Assembly (NCBI GenBank): GCA_005503215.1
Contig: SCNS01000003.1
Span: forward strand, 155,001-219,000
Source: Sphingomonadaceae bacterium 3R27C6
Lineage (GTDB): Bacteria > Pseudomonadota > Alphaproteobacteria > Sphingomonadales > Sphingomonadaceae
DNA: 64,000 nucleotides
Reading direction: 5' to 3'
Under the pieces are notes generated by a model. That model worked only from the letters and a program-made list of their open reading frames with translations, was not told where the DNA came from and did not search any database. The first letter of the stretch is position 1, and the number at the start of each line of letters is the position of its first letter. The position numbers were made by a program, and so were the translations under genes. Below are positions 26,126 to 34,420 of the stretch, in pieces.

Positions 26126-26980
26126 TCAACCGCCGCTGAACCGTTTCAGATATTCATTGTCGGGCGACATGATGATCGACGTCCCGCCCGTGTTGTTCTC
26201 ACCCAGGAAGGTCTGCCGATAGCTCTGCATCGCGCGGTAGAAATCGTAAAACTCCGGGTCCTTGCCAAAGCTGGCGGCGTAGATACGCGCCGCTTCACCA
26301 TCGGCGCTGCCGCGGATGATCTGCGCTTCCTTCTGCCCTTCGGCGCGGATCGAGATCGCTTCCTGCTGGCGCGCGGTGCGCATCCGGTTGTACGCCGCCT
26401 CAAGCGTCGCGCCTTCGGGAAGGTCGGCGCGCTTGATCCGGACGTCGATGATCTCGGCGCCATATTTATTCGCCTCGCGGTTCAGCGCGATCTGGATATT
26501 GTCCATCACCGCGCCGCGCTCGGCCGAAAGCAAGGTCGCGAAGGTGCGCTTGCCAAGCTCGTTGCGCAGCGACGAGCCGAGGATCGTCGCAAGCTGCGCC
26601 TGCAACTTATCCTCGGTGCGGATCGCCGTGTACATCCGCACCGGGTTGGTGATGCGGAAGCGCGCAAAGGCGTCGACCTGCAAGCGCTGCTGGTCGGTCG
26701 AAAGCACCTGCTGGCGTTCCATATTCACGCCGAGGATGCGCTTGTCGATATATTGGATGCCGTCGGTGAACGGCACGCGCAGGACAAGCCCGGCGCCCGA
26801 GCGTCCGAAATCCTCGTTGGGCTTATAGCGGTTCACCGTGCGCTCGATTTCGCCGAAGCGCAGGATCAGCGCCTGCTTGTCCTCGGGCACGATCGCGAGC
26901 GATTGCGACAGGATGACGAGTATGATGACGACGCCAAACAGCAGCCGCATCGGGTTCTGGAACAGCGAACTGAACATCAT
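26126..26980 (-). CDS. hflC: HflC, membrane modulator of FtsH protease
   Basis: 284 residues: one N-terminal membrane helix (about 11-30) and a SPFH/band-7 domain (VPEDKQALILRFGEIERT onward), with a helical C-terminus (RTARQQEAISIRAEGQKEAQIIRG). HflC assembles with HflK into a large periplasm-facing cage around FtsH. ATG 26980 overlaps the hflK stop (ATGA) and is preceded by AAAGGAGG, an excellent ribosome site; a second ATG follows directly. Order hflK-hflC is the usual one, and both partners are intact. Confidence 0.95.
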   Translation of the reverse strand: MMFSSLFQNPMRLLFGVVIILVILSQSLAIVPEDKQALILRFGEIERTVNRYKPNEDFGRSGAGLVLRVPFTDGIQYIDKRILGVNMERQQVLSTDQQRLQVDAFARFRITNPVRMYTAIRTEDKLQAQLATILGSSLRNELGKRTFATLLSAERGAVMDNIQIALNREANKYGAEIIDVRIKRADLPEGATLEAAYNRMRTARQQEAISIRAEGQKEAQIIRGSADGEAARIYAASFGKDPEFYDFYRAMQSYRQTFLGENNTGGTSIIMSPDNEYLKRFSGG

Positions 26981-28134
26981 TCGCCTCCTTTCGTGGTCGC
27001 TTCGGGCGCCTTGATCCGCTTCTGCACTTCGTTGAGCGGCAGATAGGGGGTCACCCCGCGCGCTTCGACAATCGTCTTGTCGACGTTCGACAACACCGTC
27101 TCCATCGTTTCATAATAGAGGCGCTGGCGGGTCACCTCCGGCGCCAGCTTATACTGCTCGTAAATCTTGTCGAACGCCGCGGTGTCGCCGCGCGCGCGTT
27201 CGAGCACCTGCTGCTGATAGGCGCGCGCCAGGTTGATCGCCGATTCGCGTTCCTGGCGCGACGCGGTAACTTCCTTGAACGCCTCGTCGACCTGGTTCGG
27301 CGGATCGGCCTGGCGGATCGCGATGCCCTGGATCATCACGCCGGCGCGATATTGGTTGAGCAATTCCTGCATGCGCTGCTGGACCTGCGCCTCGATCTCG
27401 ACGCGGCCGGGGCCGATCGCCTGGACGAGGTCGAAGTTCGCGACCGTCGCGCGCATCGCGCTTTCGGCGACTTCGCGGATCGTGCCTTCGGGATCGGCGA
27501 GCTGGAAGAAGAAGAGTTCGGGATCGCGCACCGACCAGCGGACCTCATAGGCCAGGTCGACGATGCTCTGGTCGCGCGTCAGGACGAAATTCTCGTCGGT
27601 CGCGTTCGGCGAGCCGACCGCCATCGTGCGGATCGCGCGGACGTCTTCCAGCCGAATGCGCTCGACCGGCGCCGGCCAGGTGAGTTTCACGCCGGGGCCG
27701 ACGGTGCGCGAATAGCTGCCGAGGCGCGTGACCACGCCTTCCTTTTCGGGCGGCACGATGTGGAAGGAGGAGAAAAGCACCCACGCGGCGACGAGCGCGA
27801 GCACCACCCATTTCCAGAGCTTCGCCGAATCGCCGAAATTGAACTGGCTGCCGCCGCCCGAGCCGCCACCGCCGAAACCGCCGCGTCCCTTGCGCAGCAA
27901 TTCGTCGAGCGCCGAGGGGCCGCGCGGCTTTTGCGCGCGCCGCTGGTCGGTGGGATCGGGGGTAACCCACGGATTGCGTGGGCCGGGCTTTTTGCCGTCG
28001 CCCTTTCCGTCGTCATCGCCCTTGCCGGGACCGCTGCCCCAGGGGCTGTTGGCCATCTGGCTGATCTGATGGAAAAATTGCCGCAATCCTCTCGGGCTGC
28101 GGCGTCCCATGCTGCCGTCAATCTTGTCGTTCAT
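26977..28134 (-). CDS. hflK: HflK, membrane modulator of FtsH protease
   Basis: 385 residues from ATG 28134 (MNDKIDGSMG). A Gly/Pro-rich cytoplasmic N-terminus with GGFGGGGSGGGS (86-96) is followed by one membrane helix (107-126), the band-7 domain (from VPPEKEGVVTRLGSYSRTVGPG) and the helical ERARGDTAAFDKIYEQYKLAPEVTR. It pairs with HflC. The start is uncertain: none of the candidate ATGs (28134, 28110, 28056) has a good Shine-Dalgarno sequence, while the frame further upstream is not family-like. It diverges from the Mrp-type gene across 91 bases. Confidence 0.92.
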   Translation of the reverse strand: MNDKIDGSMGRRSPRGLRQFFHQISQMANSPWGSGPGKGDDDGKGDGKKPGPRNPWVTPDPTDQRRAQKPRGPSALDELLRKGRGGFGGGGSGGGSQFNFGDSAKLWKWVVLALVAAWVLFSSFHIVPPEKEGVVTRLGSYSRTVGPGVKLTWPAPVERIRLEDVRAIRTMAVGSPNATDENFVLTRDQSIVDLAYEVRWSVRDPELFFFQLADPEGTIREVAESAMRATVANFDLVQAIGPGRVEIEAQVQQRMQELLNQYRAGVMIQGIAIRQADPPNQVDEAFKEVTASRQERESAINLARAYQQQVLERARGDTAAFDKIYEQYKLAPEVTRQRLYYETMETVLSNVDKTIVEARGVTPYLPLNEVQKRIKAPEATTKGGE

Positions 28135-28225
28135 AAGGCTTTTATAGGGTCGGCGGGCGCGATTAACAGGGGGTGCGCGCGAAAATGGCTGGCAAACCGA
28201 CCGATCATGCCTATCTGGCGCGGAC

Positions 28226-29215
28226 ATGACCGAACAAAGCGCCGATATCGCCCGCCTGACCGCCGCCGCCGCCGACCTCAGTGGAGGACGGTCGTCAGGC
28301 CTGCGAATGCTCGACGATTCAGGATTGCTCGCGGTGGTGCTCGATGTGTCGGGGCTTGCCGTCGAAGAGCGCCAGCCGCTCGAGGACAAGCTCCGCGCCG
28401 GCCTGCTCGCCGATGCGGGCGTGCGCGAGGTCCGCATCGCGATGACCGCCGAGAAGAAGGCGATGACGATCATCGCAGTCGGCAGCGGCAAGGGCGGCGT
28501 CGGCAAATCCACGCTCGCCGCGAACCTCGCGGTCGCGCTGCGCCGCCTCGGTGTGAAAGTCGGGCTGGTCGACGCCGACATCTACGGGCCTTCACAGCCC
28601 CGATTGATGGACAGCGAGGGCGTGAAGCCCGAAGCGCGCGGATCGAAGCTCGCCCCCGTCCCCAACGCCTATGGCGTCCCGATGCTCTCGACCGGCCAGA
28701 TCGCGGCGCCCGGACAGGCGATCGCGTGGCGCGGCCCGATGGCGGGCAAGGCGCTCGAACAGCTCGTCGACGCGAGCTGGGGCGACATCGACACGCTCGT
28801 CGTCGACCTGCCGCCGGGCACCGGCGACGTCCAGCTGACGATGATCCAGCGGCACAAGCCCGCGGGCGCGGTGATCGTATCGACCCCACAGGATCTCGCG
28901 CTGATGGACGCGACGCGCGCTGTCAGCCTGTTCGAACAGGCCGATGTGCCGATCATCGGGCTGGTCGAAAATATGGCGGGCTATGCCTGCCCGCATTGCG
29001 GCGAGGTCAGCGACCCGTTCGGGTGCGGCGGCGCCGAAGCGGCGGCGGGAACGATGGGGCTCGACTTCCTCGGCCGCGTGCCGCTGTCGATGGGCATCCG
29101 CCTCGCGAGCGACGGCGGGGTTCCGCCCGCGGCGGGAACCGATCCCGCGGGCGAGCCATTCCATGCGATAGCGGCGAAGGTGGCCGACTGGCTGAACACA
29201 CGAAAGGGGCGATGA
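28226..29215 (+). CDS. apbC: Mrp/NBP35-type Fe-S cluster carrier ATPase
   Basis: 329 residues. An N-terminal DUF59-like region (1-78, shortened and degenerate) is followed by a deviant Walker A GKGGVGKS (88-95), the switch VDADIYGPSQPRLM, DLPPGTGDVQLT, and the CxxC motif in YACPHCGEV that bridges the 4Fe-4S cluster. The family carries Fe-S clusters to apoproteins in the cytoplasm. It starts a plus-strand run in which each of the first three genes overlaps the next by four bases (ATGA, then GTGA), indicating an operon with the CoA-binding protein and a lipoprotein. Confidence 0.93.
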   Translation: MTEQSADIARLTAAAADLSGGRSSGLRMLDDSGLLAVVLDVSGLAVEERQPLEDKLRAGLLADAGVREVRIAMTAEKKAMTIIAVGSGKGGVGKSTLAANLAVALRRLGVKVGLVDADIYGPSQPRLMDSEGVKPEARGSKLAPVPNAYGVPMLSTGQIAAPGQAIAWRGPMAGKALEQLVDASWGDIDTLVVDLPPGTGDVQLTMIQRHKPAGAVIVSTPQDLALMDATRAVSLFEQADVPIIGLVENMAGYACPHCGEVSDPFGCGGAEAAAGTMGLDFLGRVPLSMGIRLASDGGVPPAAGTDPAGEPFHAIAAKVADWLNTRKGR

Positions 29216-29637
29216 TGGCGATCAACGACGAAGGCGAAATCCGCGAACTGCTCGGGCAAAAGCGCCGCATCGCCGTCGTTGGCGCGTCGCCCAACGCGGC
29301 ACGCCCGTCGAACGGCGTCCTCGCCTTCCTCGTGGGCCAAGGGCATGACGTGATCGCGGTGAACCCCGGCCACGCCGGCAAGACAATCCACGGCGCGCCC
29401 GTCGTCGCGACGCTCGCCGATGTCGAACCGCCCGCCGAGCTCGTCGACATTTTCCGCAACAGCGCCGACGCCGGCACCGCGGTCGACGAGGCGATCGTCC
29501 ATGGCGCGAAAGCGGTGTGGCTGCAGATCGGTGTGATCGACGAAGCCGCGGCCAAGCGCGCCGAGGCCGCGGGACTGACCGTCGTCATGGATCGCTGCCC
29601 CAAGGTCGAGATCCCGCGGCTCGGCCTGCTGAAGTGA
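29212..29637 (+). CDS. CoA-binding (YccU-like) protein
   Basis: 141 residues; a Rossmann-type CoA_binding domain with RIAVVGASPNAARPSNGV (19-36) and the later VWLQIGVIDEAAAKRAEAAGLTVVMDRC. This matches the small single-domain YccU family, which binds CoA or nucleotides but has no settled function. ATG 29212 overlaps the Mrp-type stop (ATGA) with AAAGGGGC upstream; the ATG at 29215 is a near-equivalent start. Its stop overlaps the GTG start of the lipoprotein gene. Confidence 0.9.
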   Translation: MMAINDEGEIRELLGQKRRIAVVGASPNAARPSNGVLAFLVGQGHDVIAVNPGHAGKTIHGAPVVATLADVEPPAELVDIFRNSADAGTAVDEAIVHGAKAVWLQIGVIDEAAAKRAEAAGLTVVMDRCPKVEIPRLGLLK

Positions 29638-30230
29638 AGGCCGCGCTTTCGCTGCTCACCGCGACCATGCTCGCGGGATGCGCCACGACGTCCGTCGCCA
29701 ACAGCCCGCAGGATGAGTTTTTCGAGGCGCTTTCGGCGCGCTGCGGCAAAGCCTATGCCGGCCGCCTCGCAAGCGATCAGGAAGCCGACGCCGAGATGCG
29801 CGGCAAGGCGATGGTGATGCACATTCGCCATTGTACCGCCGACCGGATCGAGATTCCCTTTCACATCGACGGGCTTGGCCCCGATGGCGGCTGGGATCGC
29901 TCGCGGACGTGGATCATCAGCCGGACGCCGGCGGGCCTCCGCCTCAAGCACGACCATCGCCACGCCGACGGCAAGCCCGACGCCGTCACCCTCTATGGCG
30001 GCGACACCGCCGATGGCGGGATGGCGACGCGCCAGTCCTTCCCCGTCGACGCCGAATCGATCGCGATGTTCACCGCGACCGGCCGCAGCGTTTCGAATAG
30101 CAACATCTGGTCGGTCGAAATGACGGACGCGGGCTTCACCTATGGCCTCGACCGGCAGGGACGGCATTTCCGCGTCGCGTTCGACTATGCGAAGCCGGTG
30201 ACGCCGCCGCCTGCGCCCTGGGGTTGGTAG
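29634..30230 (+). CDS. Hypothetical lipoprotein (198 aa)
   Basis: GTG at 29634 overlaps the preceding stop (GTGA) and opens a lipoprotein signal KAALSLLTATMLAGCATT with Cys16. The mature part shows no family I know; it contains CGKAYAGRLAS near the start, a HIRHC segment and a beta-rich middle (GWDRSRTWIISRTPAGLRLKHD, with HDHRHADGKPD). It ends YAKPVTPPPAPWGW. Probable envelope location. The coupling to the CoA-binding gene suggests co-expression only. Confidence 0.8.
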   Translation: MKAALSLLTATMLAGCATTSVANSPQDEFFEALSARCGKAYAGRLASDQEADAEMRGKAMVMHIRHCTADRIEIPFHIDGLGPDGGWDRSRTWIISRTPAGLRLKHDHRHADGKPDAVTLYGGDTADGGMATRQSFPVDAESIAMFTATGRSVSNSNIWSVEMTDAGFTYGLDRQGRHFRVAFDYAKPVTPPPAPWGW

Positions 30231-30280
30231 GGAACCGATTCACCCGCCATGCGCTAGGTCGCATCGAACGGGAGAAAAAT

Positions 30281-30994
30281 ATGCGCGCCCAGACCCTTAT
30301 GCTGATTCCTTTGCTCGCGCTCGGCGCGTGCGGCGAAAAGGCGCCCGACCCGCGCGGCGTCGGGCACGACGAAACCCTGCTCTCGGTCTCGGCGACCGGC
30401 CGATCCGAAACGCGGCCCGACGAGGCGCGCTTCACCGCGGGCGTGAGCACGATCGCGGCGTCGGCCGAAGCCGCCACGCAGCGCAACAATGAAACGATGA
30501 CCAAGGTGACCGAGGCGCTCAAAGCCTTTGGCGTCGCGGGCAAGGACCTGCAGACGCGCCAGCTGACGGTGAACCGGATCGACTGGGGCGTGAACAAGGG
30601 CAAGTTTGAAGCCGTCAATCAGGTCGAGGTCCGCATGCGCGCGGTCGACAAGGCGGGCGAGGCCGTCGCCGCGACGACAGAGGCGGGCGCCAACGTCCTG
30701 TCGGGGCCGACGCTGCGCGTCTCCGACCAGGAAGCCGCGACCAAATCGGCCTATGCCGCCGCCTATCGCGCCGCGCGCGCCCGCGCCGACGCCTATGCGG
30801 GCGCCGCGGGGCTCAAGATCGACCGCGTGCTGACGATCCGCGATGGCGGCGACAGTTCGCCGCCGATGCCTTATGCCGGCGGGGTCGCTTATGAGGCTGC
30901 GGCACAGTCGGCCAACGCTGCCCCGCCGTTCAATCCGGGCGTCAGCGAATCGCAGGTTTCGGTGCGCGTCGACTTCGCTTTGTCGGAGAAATAG
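30281..30994 (+). CDS. SIMPL (DUF541) domain lipoprotein
   Basis: 237 residues with a lipobox LLALGAC (Cys17) and a DUF541/SIMPL domain: LLSVSATGRSETRPDEARFTAGV at the start and the C-terminal VSVRVDFAL. Proteins of this family are periplasmic or outer-membrane facing (OMP26, BP26 types) and of unknown biochemical function; some form multimeric channels or rings. ATG 30281 follows GGGAGAAAA. It may continue the plus-strand run begun by the Mrp-type gene, 50 bases after the previous stop. Confidence 0.9.
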   Translation: MRAQTLMLIPLLALGACGEKAPDPRGVGHDETLLSVSATGRSETRPDEARFTAGVSTIAASAEAATQRNNETMTKVTEALKAFGVAGKDLQTRQLTVNRIDWGVNKGKFEAVNQVEVRMRAVDKAGEAVAATTEAGANVLSGPTLRVSDQEAATKSAYAAAYRAARARADAYAGAAGLKIDRVLTIRDGGDSSPPMPYAGGVAYEAAAQSANAAPPFNPGVSESQVSVRVDFALSEK

Positions 30995-31069
30995 CGCGCA
31001 ATACTGGCGGCCGCGCGAAAGGCCGATTTTCTTTGCGCCGATTCGCACCCCTGACTATCAGCAGCGGGC

Positions 31070-33358
31070 ATGGCCGGCATTCGCGACATCGTGGGGAAAG
31101 ATAAATCGCGCCTGCCGCACGTCAGCCGCCGTTCGCTGCTCGTCGGCGCGACCGCGGCGGGCGGGCTGGCCATCGCGTGGAGCCTGTGGCCGCGCGACTA
31201 TCAGCCGAACCTTACCGCCGCGCCCGACGAGCATATCTTCAACGCCTTCCTCAAGATCGGCGACGACGGCCACATCAGCGCGATCGTCCCGCAATGCGAG
31301 ATGGGTCAGGGCGTCACCACCTTGCTGCCGCAGATCATGGCCGACGAACTCGGCGCCGACTGGCGGACGATCGCGGTCGAGAGCGCGCCGATCAACCCGC
31401 TCTACACCAACACGCTGCTGGTCGACGAGGATAGCGCGGTCTTTACCCCGCGCGCGGGCGTTCCCGATTTCGTGTCCGACGTACGCGTCTGGGCGCGCCG
31501 CGAATGGGCGGTGCGCCACGCGGTGATGCTGACCGCGAACAGCTCGTCGGTGCGCATGTTCGAGGCACCCTGTCGCGCCGCAGCGGCGCAGGCGCGCGCG
31601 CTGCTGATGATGGCCGCCGCCAATCGCTGGGACGCCGACTGGGAAGAATGCGACACGCAGGACGGCTTCGTCACCCATGGCAAGAAAAGGCTGCGCTTCG
31701 GCGATGTCGCCGCCGCGGCGGCGCTGCTCGAACCACCCGCCGAGCCCGTCTATCGCGCGAGCAGTTCGGACCCGCTCTACGGCAAGGAGCTGACGCGGCT
31801 CGATCTGCCCGCCAAGATCGACGGGTCGGCCAATTATGCCGGCGACATCCGCCTGCCCGACATGGTGTTCGCGGCGATCCGCCAAGGTCCGCTCGGCACA
31901 ACGCGACTGAAAAGCATCGACCGTAAAAAGGGCCTCGCCTCGCCCGGACTGCTGCACGTCGTCACGCACGAACGTTGGGTCGCGGCGGTCGCGCGCAACT
32001 GGTGGGCCGCGAACCGCGCGCTCGACCGTTTCGCGCCCGTCTTCGAAACCGAAGGCGCGCCGATTTCGACCGACCGGATCGACAAGGCGCTGAAGGCTGC
32101 GCTGAAAGGCGACGGCTATCGTATCGCCAGCGAAGGCGACGTCGCCGAAGCGATGGAGGGGCGACAGAAAGTCGCGGCCGAATATGCCGTCGCCCCCGCG
32201 CTCCACGCCGCCATCGAAACACGCACCGCAACCGCCGCGCCCGATCGCGGCGGCCTGCGCGTCTGGGTCGCGACACAAGCCCCCACGCAATGCCGCGACG
32301 CGGTCGCGCGCGCGACCGGGCTGGCTCCCGCGAATGTCACGTTGTTCCCGATGATGGCGGGCGGATCGTTCGACGCCTGCCTCGACCACAGCGTCGCGGT
32401 GCAGGCGGCGATCATCGCGCTACAAGTCAAACGCCCGGTCCAACTCGCCTGGTCGCGCGCCGAAGAGATTATGCGCCTGCCGCCGCGCGCCCCCGCGCGC
32501 GCCAGGCTGACCGCGACGCTCAATGCGGCAGGCGGGATCGACGCGCTGGTGACGCGCATCGCGGTGCCGCCAACCAACCACGAGGTTCGGGGCCGCCTGT
32601 TCGAAAATACCCCCGCCGACATCGCGCAGCGCGCCGCGGCGGGCAGCGCCGATGCCGCGGCAGTCGAGGGTGCGGCGAGCGGCTACGCGATCCCGCACCT
32701 GGCGGTCGACCACTGCCCCGCCGACATCGGCCTGCCGACGGGCCGCTGGCGCGGCAACGCCGACAGCTACACCGCCTTTTTCACCGAATGTTTCGTCGAC
32801 GAAATGGCGGCGCGCGCCGGAACCGACGCGCTGTCCTATCGCATGGCGATGCTGGGCAATGCGCCGCTGCTCGCGCGCTGCCTGCTCACCGCGACCAGCC
32901 TCGGCGGCTGGGAGGGCGGGCTGTCGGGAACCACGCAGGGGCTTGCCTGCCACTCGATGCGCGGCAGTCATATCGCGCTGATGGCGACCGCGCGGCAAAG
33001 CGAGCGCGGGCTGCAGGTCGAACAATTGGTCGCGGTGGTCGATGCCGGGCGCCTTGTGAACCCGACGATCGCGCGGCAACAGATCGAGGGCGGGCTGATC
33101 TTCGGCCTCGCCGCCGCGGTCGGCGCGACGACCGACTATGAGGGCGGCCTCGCGACCGCGCGCAAATTGGGCCAGCTCGGCCTGCCCGACCTGTCGCAAA
33201 CGCCGCAGATATTGGTCGAATTCGTCGAAAGCGACCGCGAACCCGGCGGCCTCGGCGAAATCGGTGTGCCGGTGGTCGCCCCCGCGATCGCCAATGCGAT
33301 GTTCGCCGCGACCGGCCGCCGCATCCGCCGCCTGCCCCTCTCGGCGCACCCGCTGTGA
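31070..33358 (+). CDS. Molybdenum hydroxylase large subunit, Tat-exported (IorB-like)
   Basis: 762 residues, aldehyde oxidase/xanthine dehydrogenase family, molybdopterin-binding subunit of the isoquinoline 1-oxidoreductase beta type. A twin-arginine signal SRRSLLVGATAAGG (Arg20-Arg21) predicts export folded to the periplasm. Conserved stretches include IVPQCEMGQGVTTLLPQI (cofactor side), DLPAKIDGSANYAGDIRLPDM, and the C-terminal GEIGVPVVAPAIANA with the probable catalytic Glu. The partner 2Fe-2S subunit (IorA) and an XdhC-type chaperone are absent from the neighbourhood, which is unusual. The stop overlaps the hemH start (GTGA). Substrate unknown. Confidence 0.9.
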   Translation: MAGIRDIVGKDKSRLPHVSRRSLLVGATAAGGLAIAWSLWPRDYQPNLTAAPDEHIFNAFLKIGDDGHISAIVPQCEMGQGVTTLLPQIMADELGADWRTIAVESAPINPLYTNTLLVDEDSAVFTPRAGVPDFVSDVRVWARREWAVRHAVMLTANSSSVRMFEAPCRAAAAQARALLMMAAANRWDADWEECDTQDGFVTHGKKRLRFGDVAAAAALLEPPAEPVYRASSSDPLYGKELTRLDLPAKIDGSANYAGDIRLPDMVFAAIRQGPLGTTRLKSIDRKKGLASPGLLHVVTHERWVAAVARNWWAANRALDRFAPVFETEGAPISTDRIDKALKAALKGDGYRIASEGDVAEAMEGRQKVAAEYAVAPALHAAIETRTATAAPDRGGLRVWVATQAPTQCRDAVARATGLAPANVTLFPMMAGGSFDACLDHSVAVQAAIIALQVKRPVQLAWSRAEEIMRLPPRAPARARLTATLNAAGGIDALVTRIAVPPTNHEVRGRLFENTPADIAQRAAAGSADAAAVEGAASGYAIPHLAVDHCPADIGLPTGRWRGNADSYTAFFTECFVDEMAARAGTDALSYRMAMLGNAPLLARCLLTATSLGGWEGGLSGTTQGLACHSMRGSHIALMATARQSERGLQVEQLVAVVDAGRLVNPTIARQQIEGGLIFGLAAAVGATTDYEGGLATARKLGQLGLPDLSQTPQILVEFVESDREPGGLGEIGVPVVAPAIANAMFAATGRRIRRLPLSAHPL

Positions 33359-34326
33359 GAGCGCCGCCGCAAATCGGCGTGCTGCTGGTCAACCTTGGCA
33401 CCCCCGATGCCCCCGACGCGCCATCGGTGCGGCGCTATCTGGCCGAATTCCTGTCCGACCGCCGCGTCGTCGAAATCCCGCAGATCCTTTGGCAGCCGAT
33501 CCTGCGCGGGATCATCCTGACCACCCGCCCGAAGAAATCGGCGCATGCCTACGCGCAAGTGTGGACCAACGAAGGCTCGCCGCTCGCCGCGATCACGCGC
33601 CGTCAGGCCGAAGCCTTGCAGGCGGCGTTCGGCGAAACGGTGCGGGTTGCTTATGCGATGCGCTACGGCGAACCGGCGATCGGCCCCGCAATCGATGCGC
33701 TGAAGGCGGCGGGGTGCGAACGCATCCTCATCGCGCCGCTCTATCCGCAATATTGCGCCGCGACGACGGCGACCGTCGTCGACGCGGCGGGCCGGCATCT
33801 GCAATCGCTGCGCTGGCAGCCCGCTCTGCGCTTCCTGCCGCCCTATCATGCCGACGCCGCTTATCTGGGCGCGCTGAAGATATCGGTCGAGACGGCACTG
33901 GTCGCGCTCGACTTCACCCCCGACGTCCTGCTGGCAAGCTTCCACGGCATGCCCGAGCGCACGCGGACGCTCGGCGATCCCTATCACGACCAGTGCCAGG
34001 CGACCGCGCGCCTACTTTCGGACGCATTGGACAGGCCGGTCGAGGCCAGCTTCCAATCGCGGTTCGGGCGCGCCAAATGGCTCGAACCCGCGACCGATAT
34101 GCGCCTCGAACAGCTCGGCCGCGAAGGCCGCCGCGTTGCGATCTTCGCGCCCGGTTTTGCGGCCGATTGCCTCGAAACGCTCGAAGAACTCGCGATTCGC
34201 GGCAAGCGGCAATTCGAAGACGCGGGCGGCAAGGATTTCGCCTATCTCCCCTGCCTCAACGCCGATGCGCCCGGCATGGCCATGATCGAGACGCTGGTCC
34301 GCCGCGAACTCGCGGGCTGGTTCTGA
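33355..34326 (+). CDS. hemH: Ferrochelatase
   Basis: 323 residues. The start GTG at 33355 overlaps the preceding stop (GTGA). Family landmarks: VLLVNLGTPDAP at the N-terminus, LYPQYCAATTAT (129-140), the catalytic His197 in ASFHGMPER, and KWLEPATD (241-248) with the second-site Glu. It inserts ferrous iron into protoporphyrin IX, the last step of haem synthesis. Translational coupling to the molybdenum hydroxylase gene is an unusual arrangement; hemH itself looks complete and functional. Confidence 0.96.
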   Translation: MRAPPQIGVLLVNLGTPDAPDAPSVRRYLAEFLSDRRVVEIPQILWQPILRGIILTTRPKKSAHAYAQVWTNEGSPLAAITRRQAEALQAAFGETVRVAYAMRYGEPAIGPAIDALKAAGCERILIAPLYPQYCAATTATVVDAAGRHLQSLRWQPALRFLPPYHADAAYLGALKISVETALVALDFTPDVLLASFHGMPERTRTLGDPYHDQCQATARLLSDALDRPVEASFQSRFGRAKWLEPATDMRLEQLGREGRRVAIFAPGFAADCLETLEELAIRGKRQFEDAGGKDFAYLPCLNADAPGMAMIETLVRRELAGWF

Positions 34327-34420
34327 TCGCGGCCGCTTACCAACTGTTTAGGTCCATGCGCTAAATTGATCCGACACGGTGCGGAAAGCTTTTTGAACCG
34401 CGCCATTTTGGAGATTCGCG

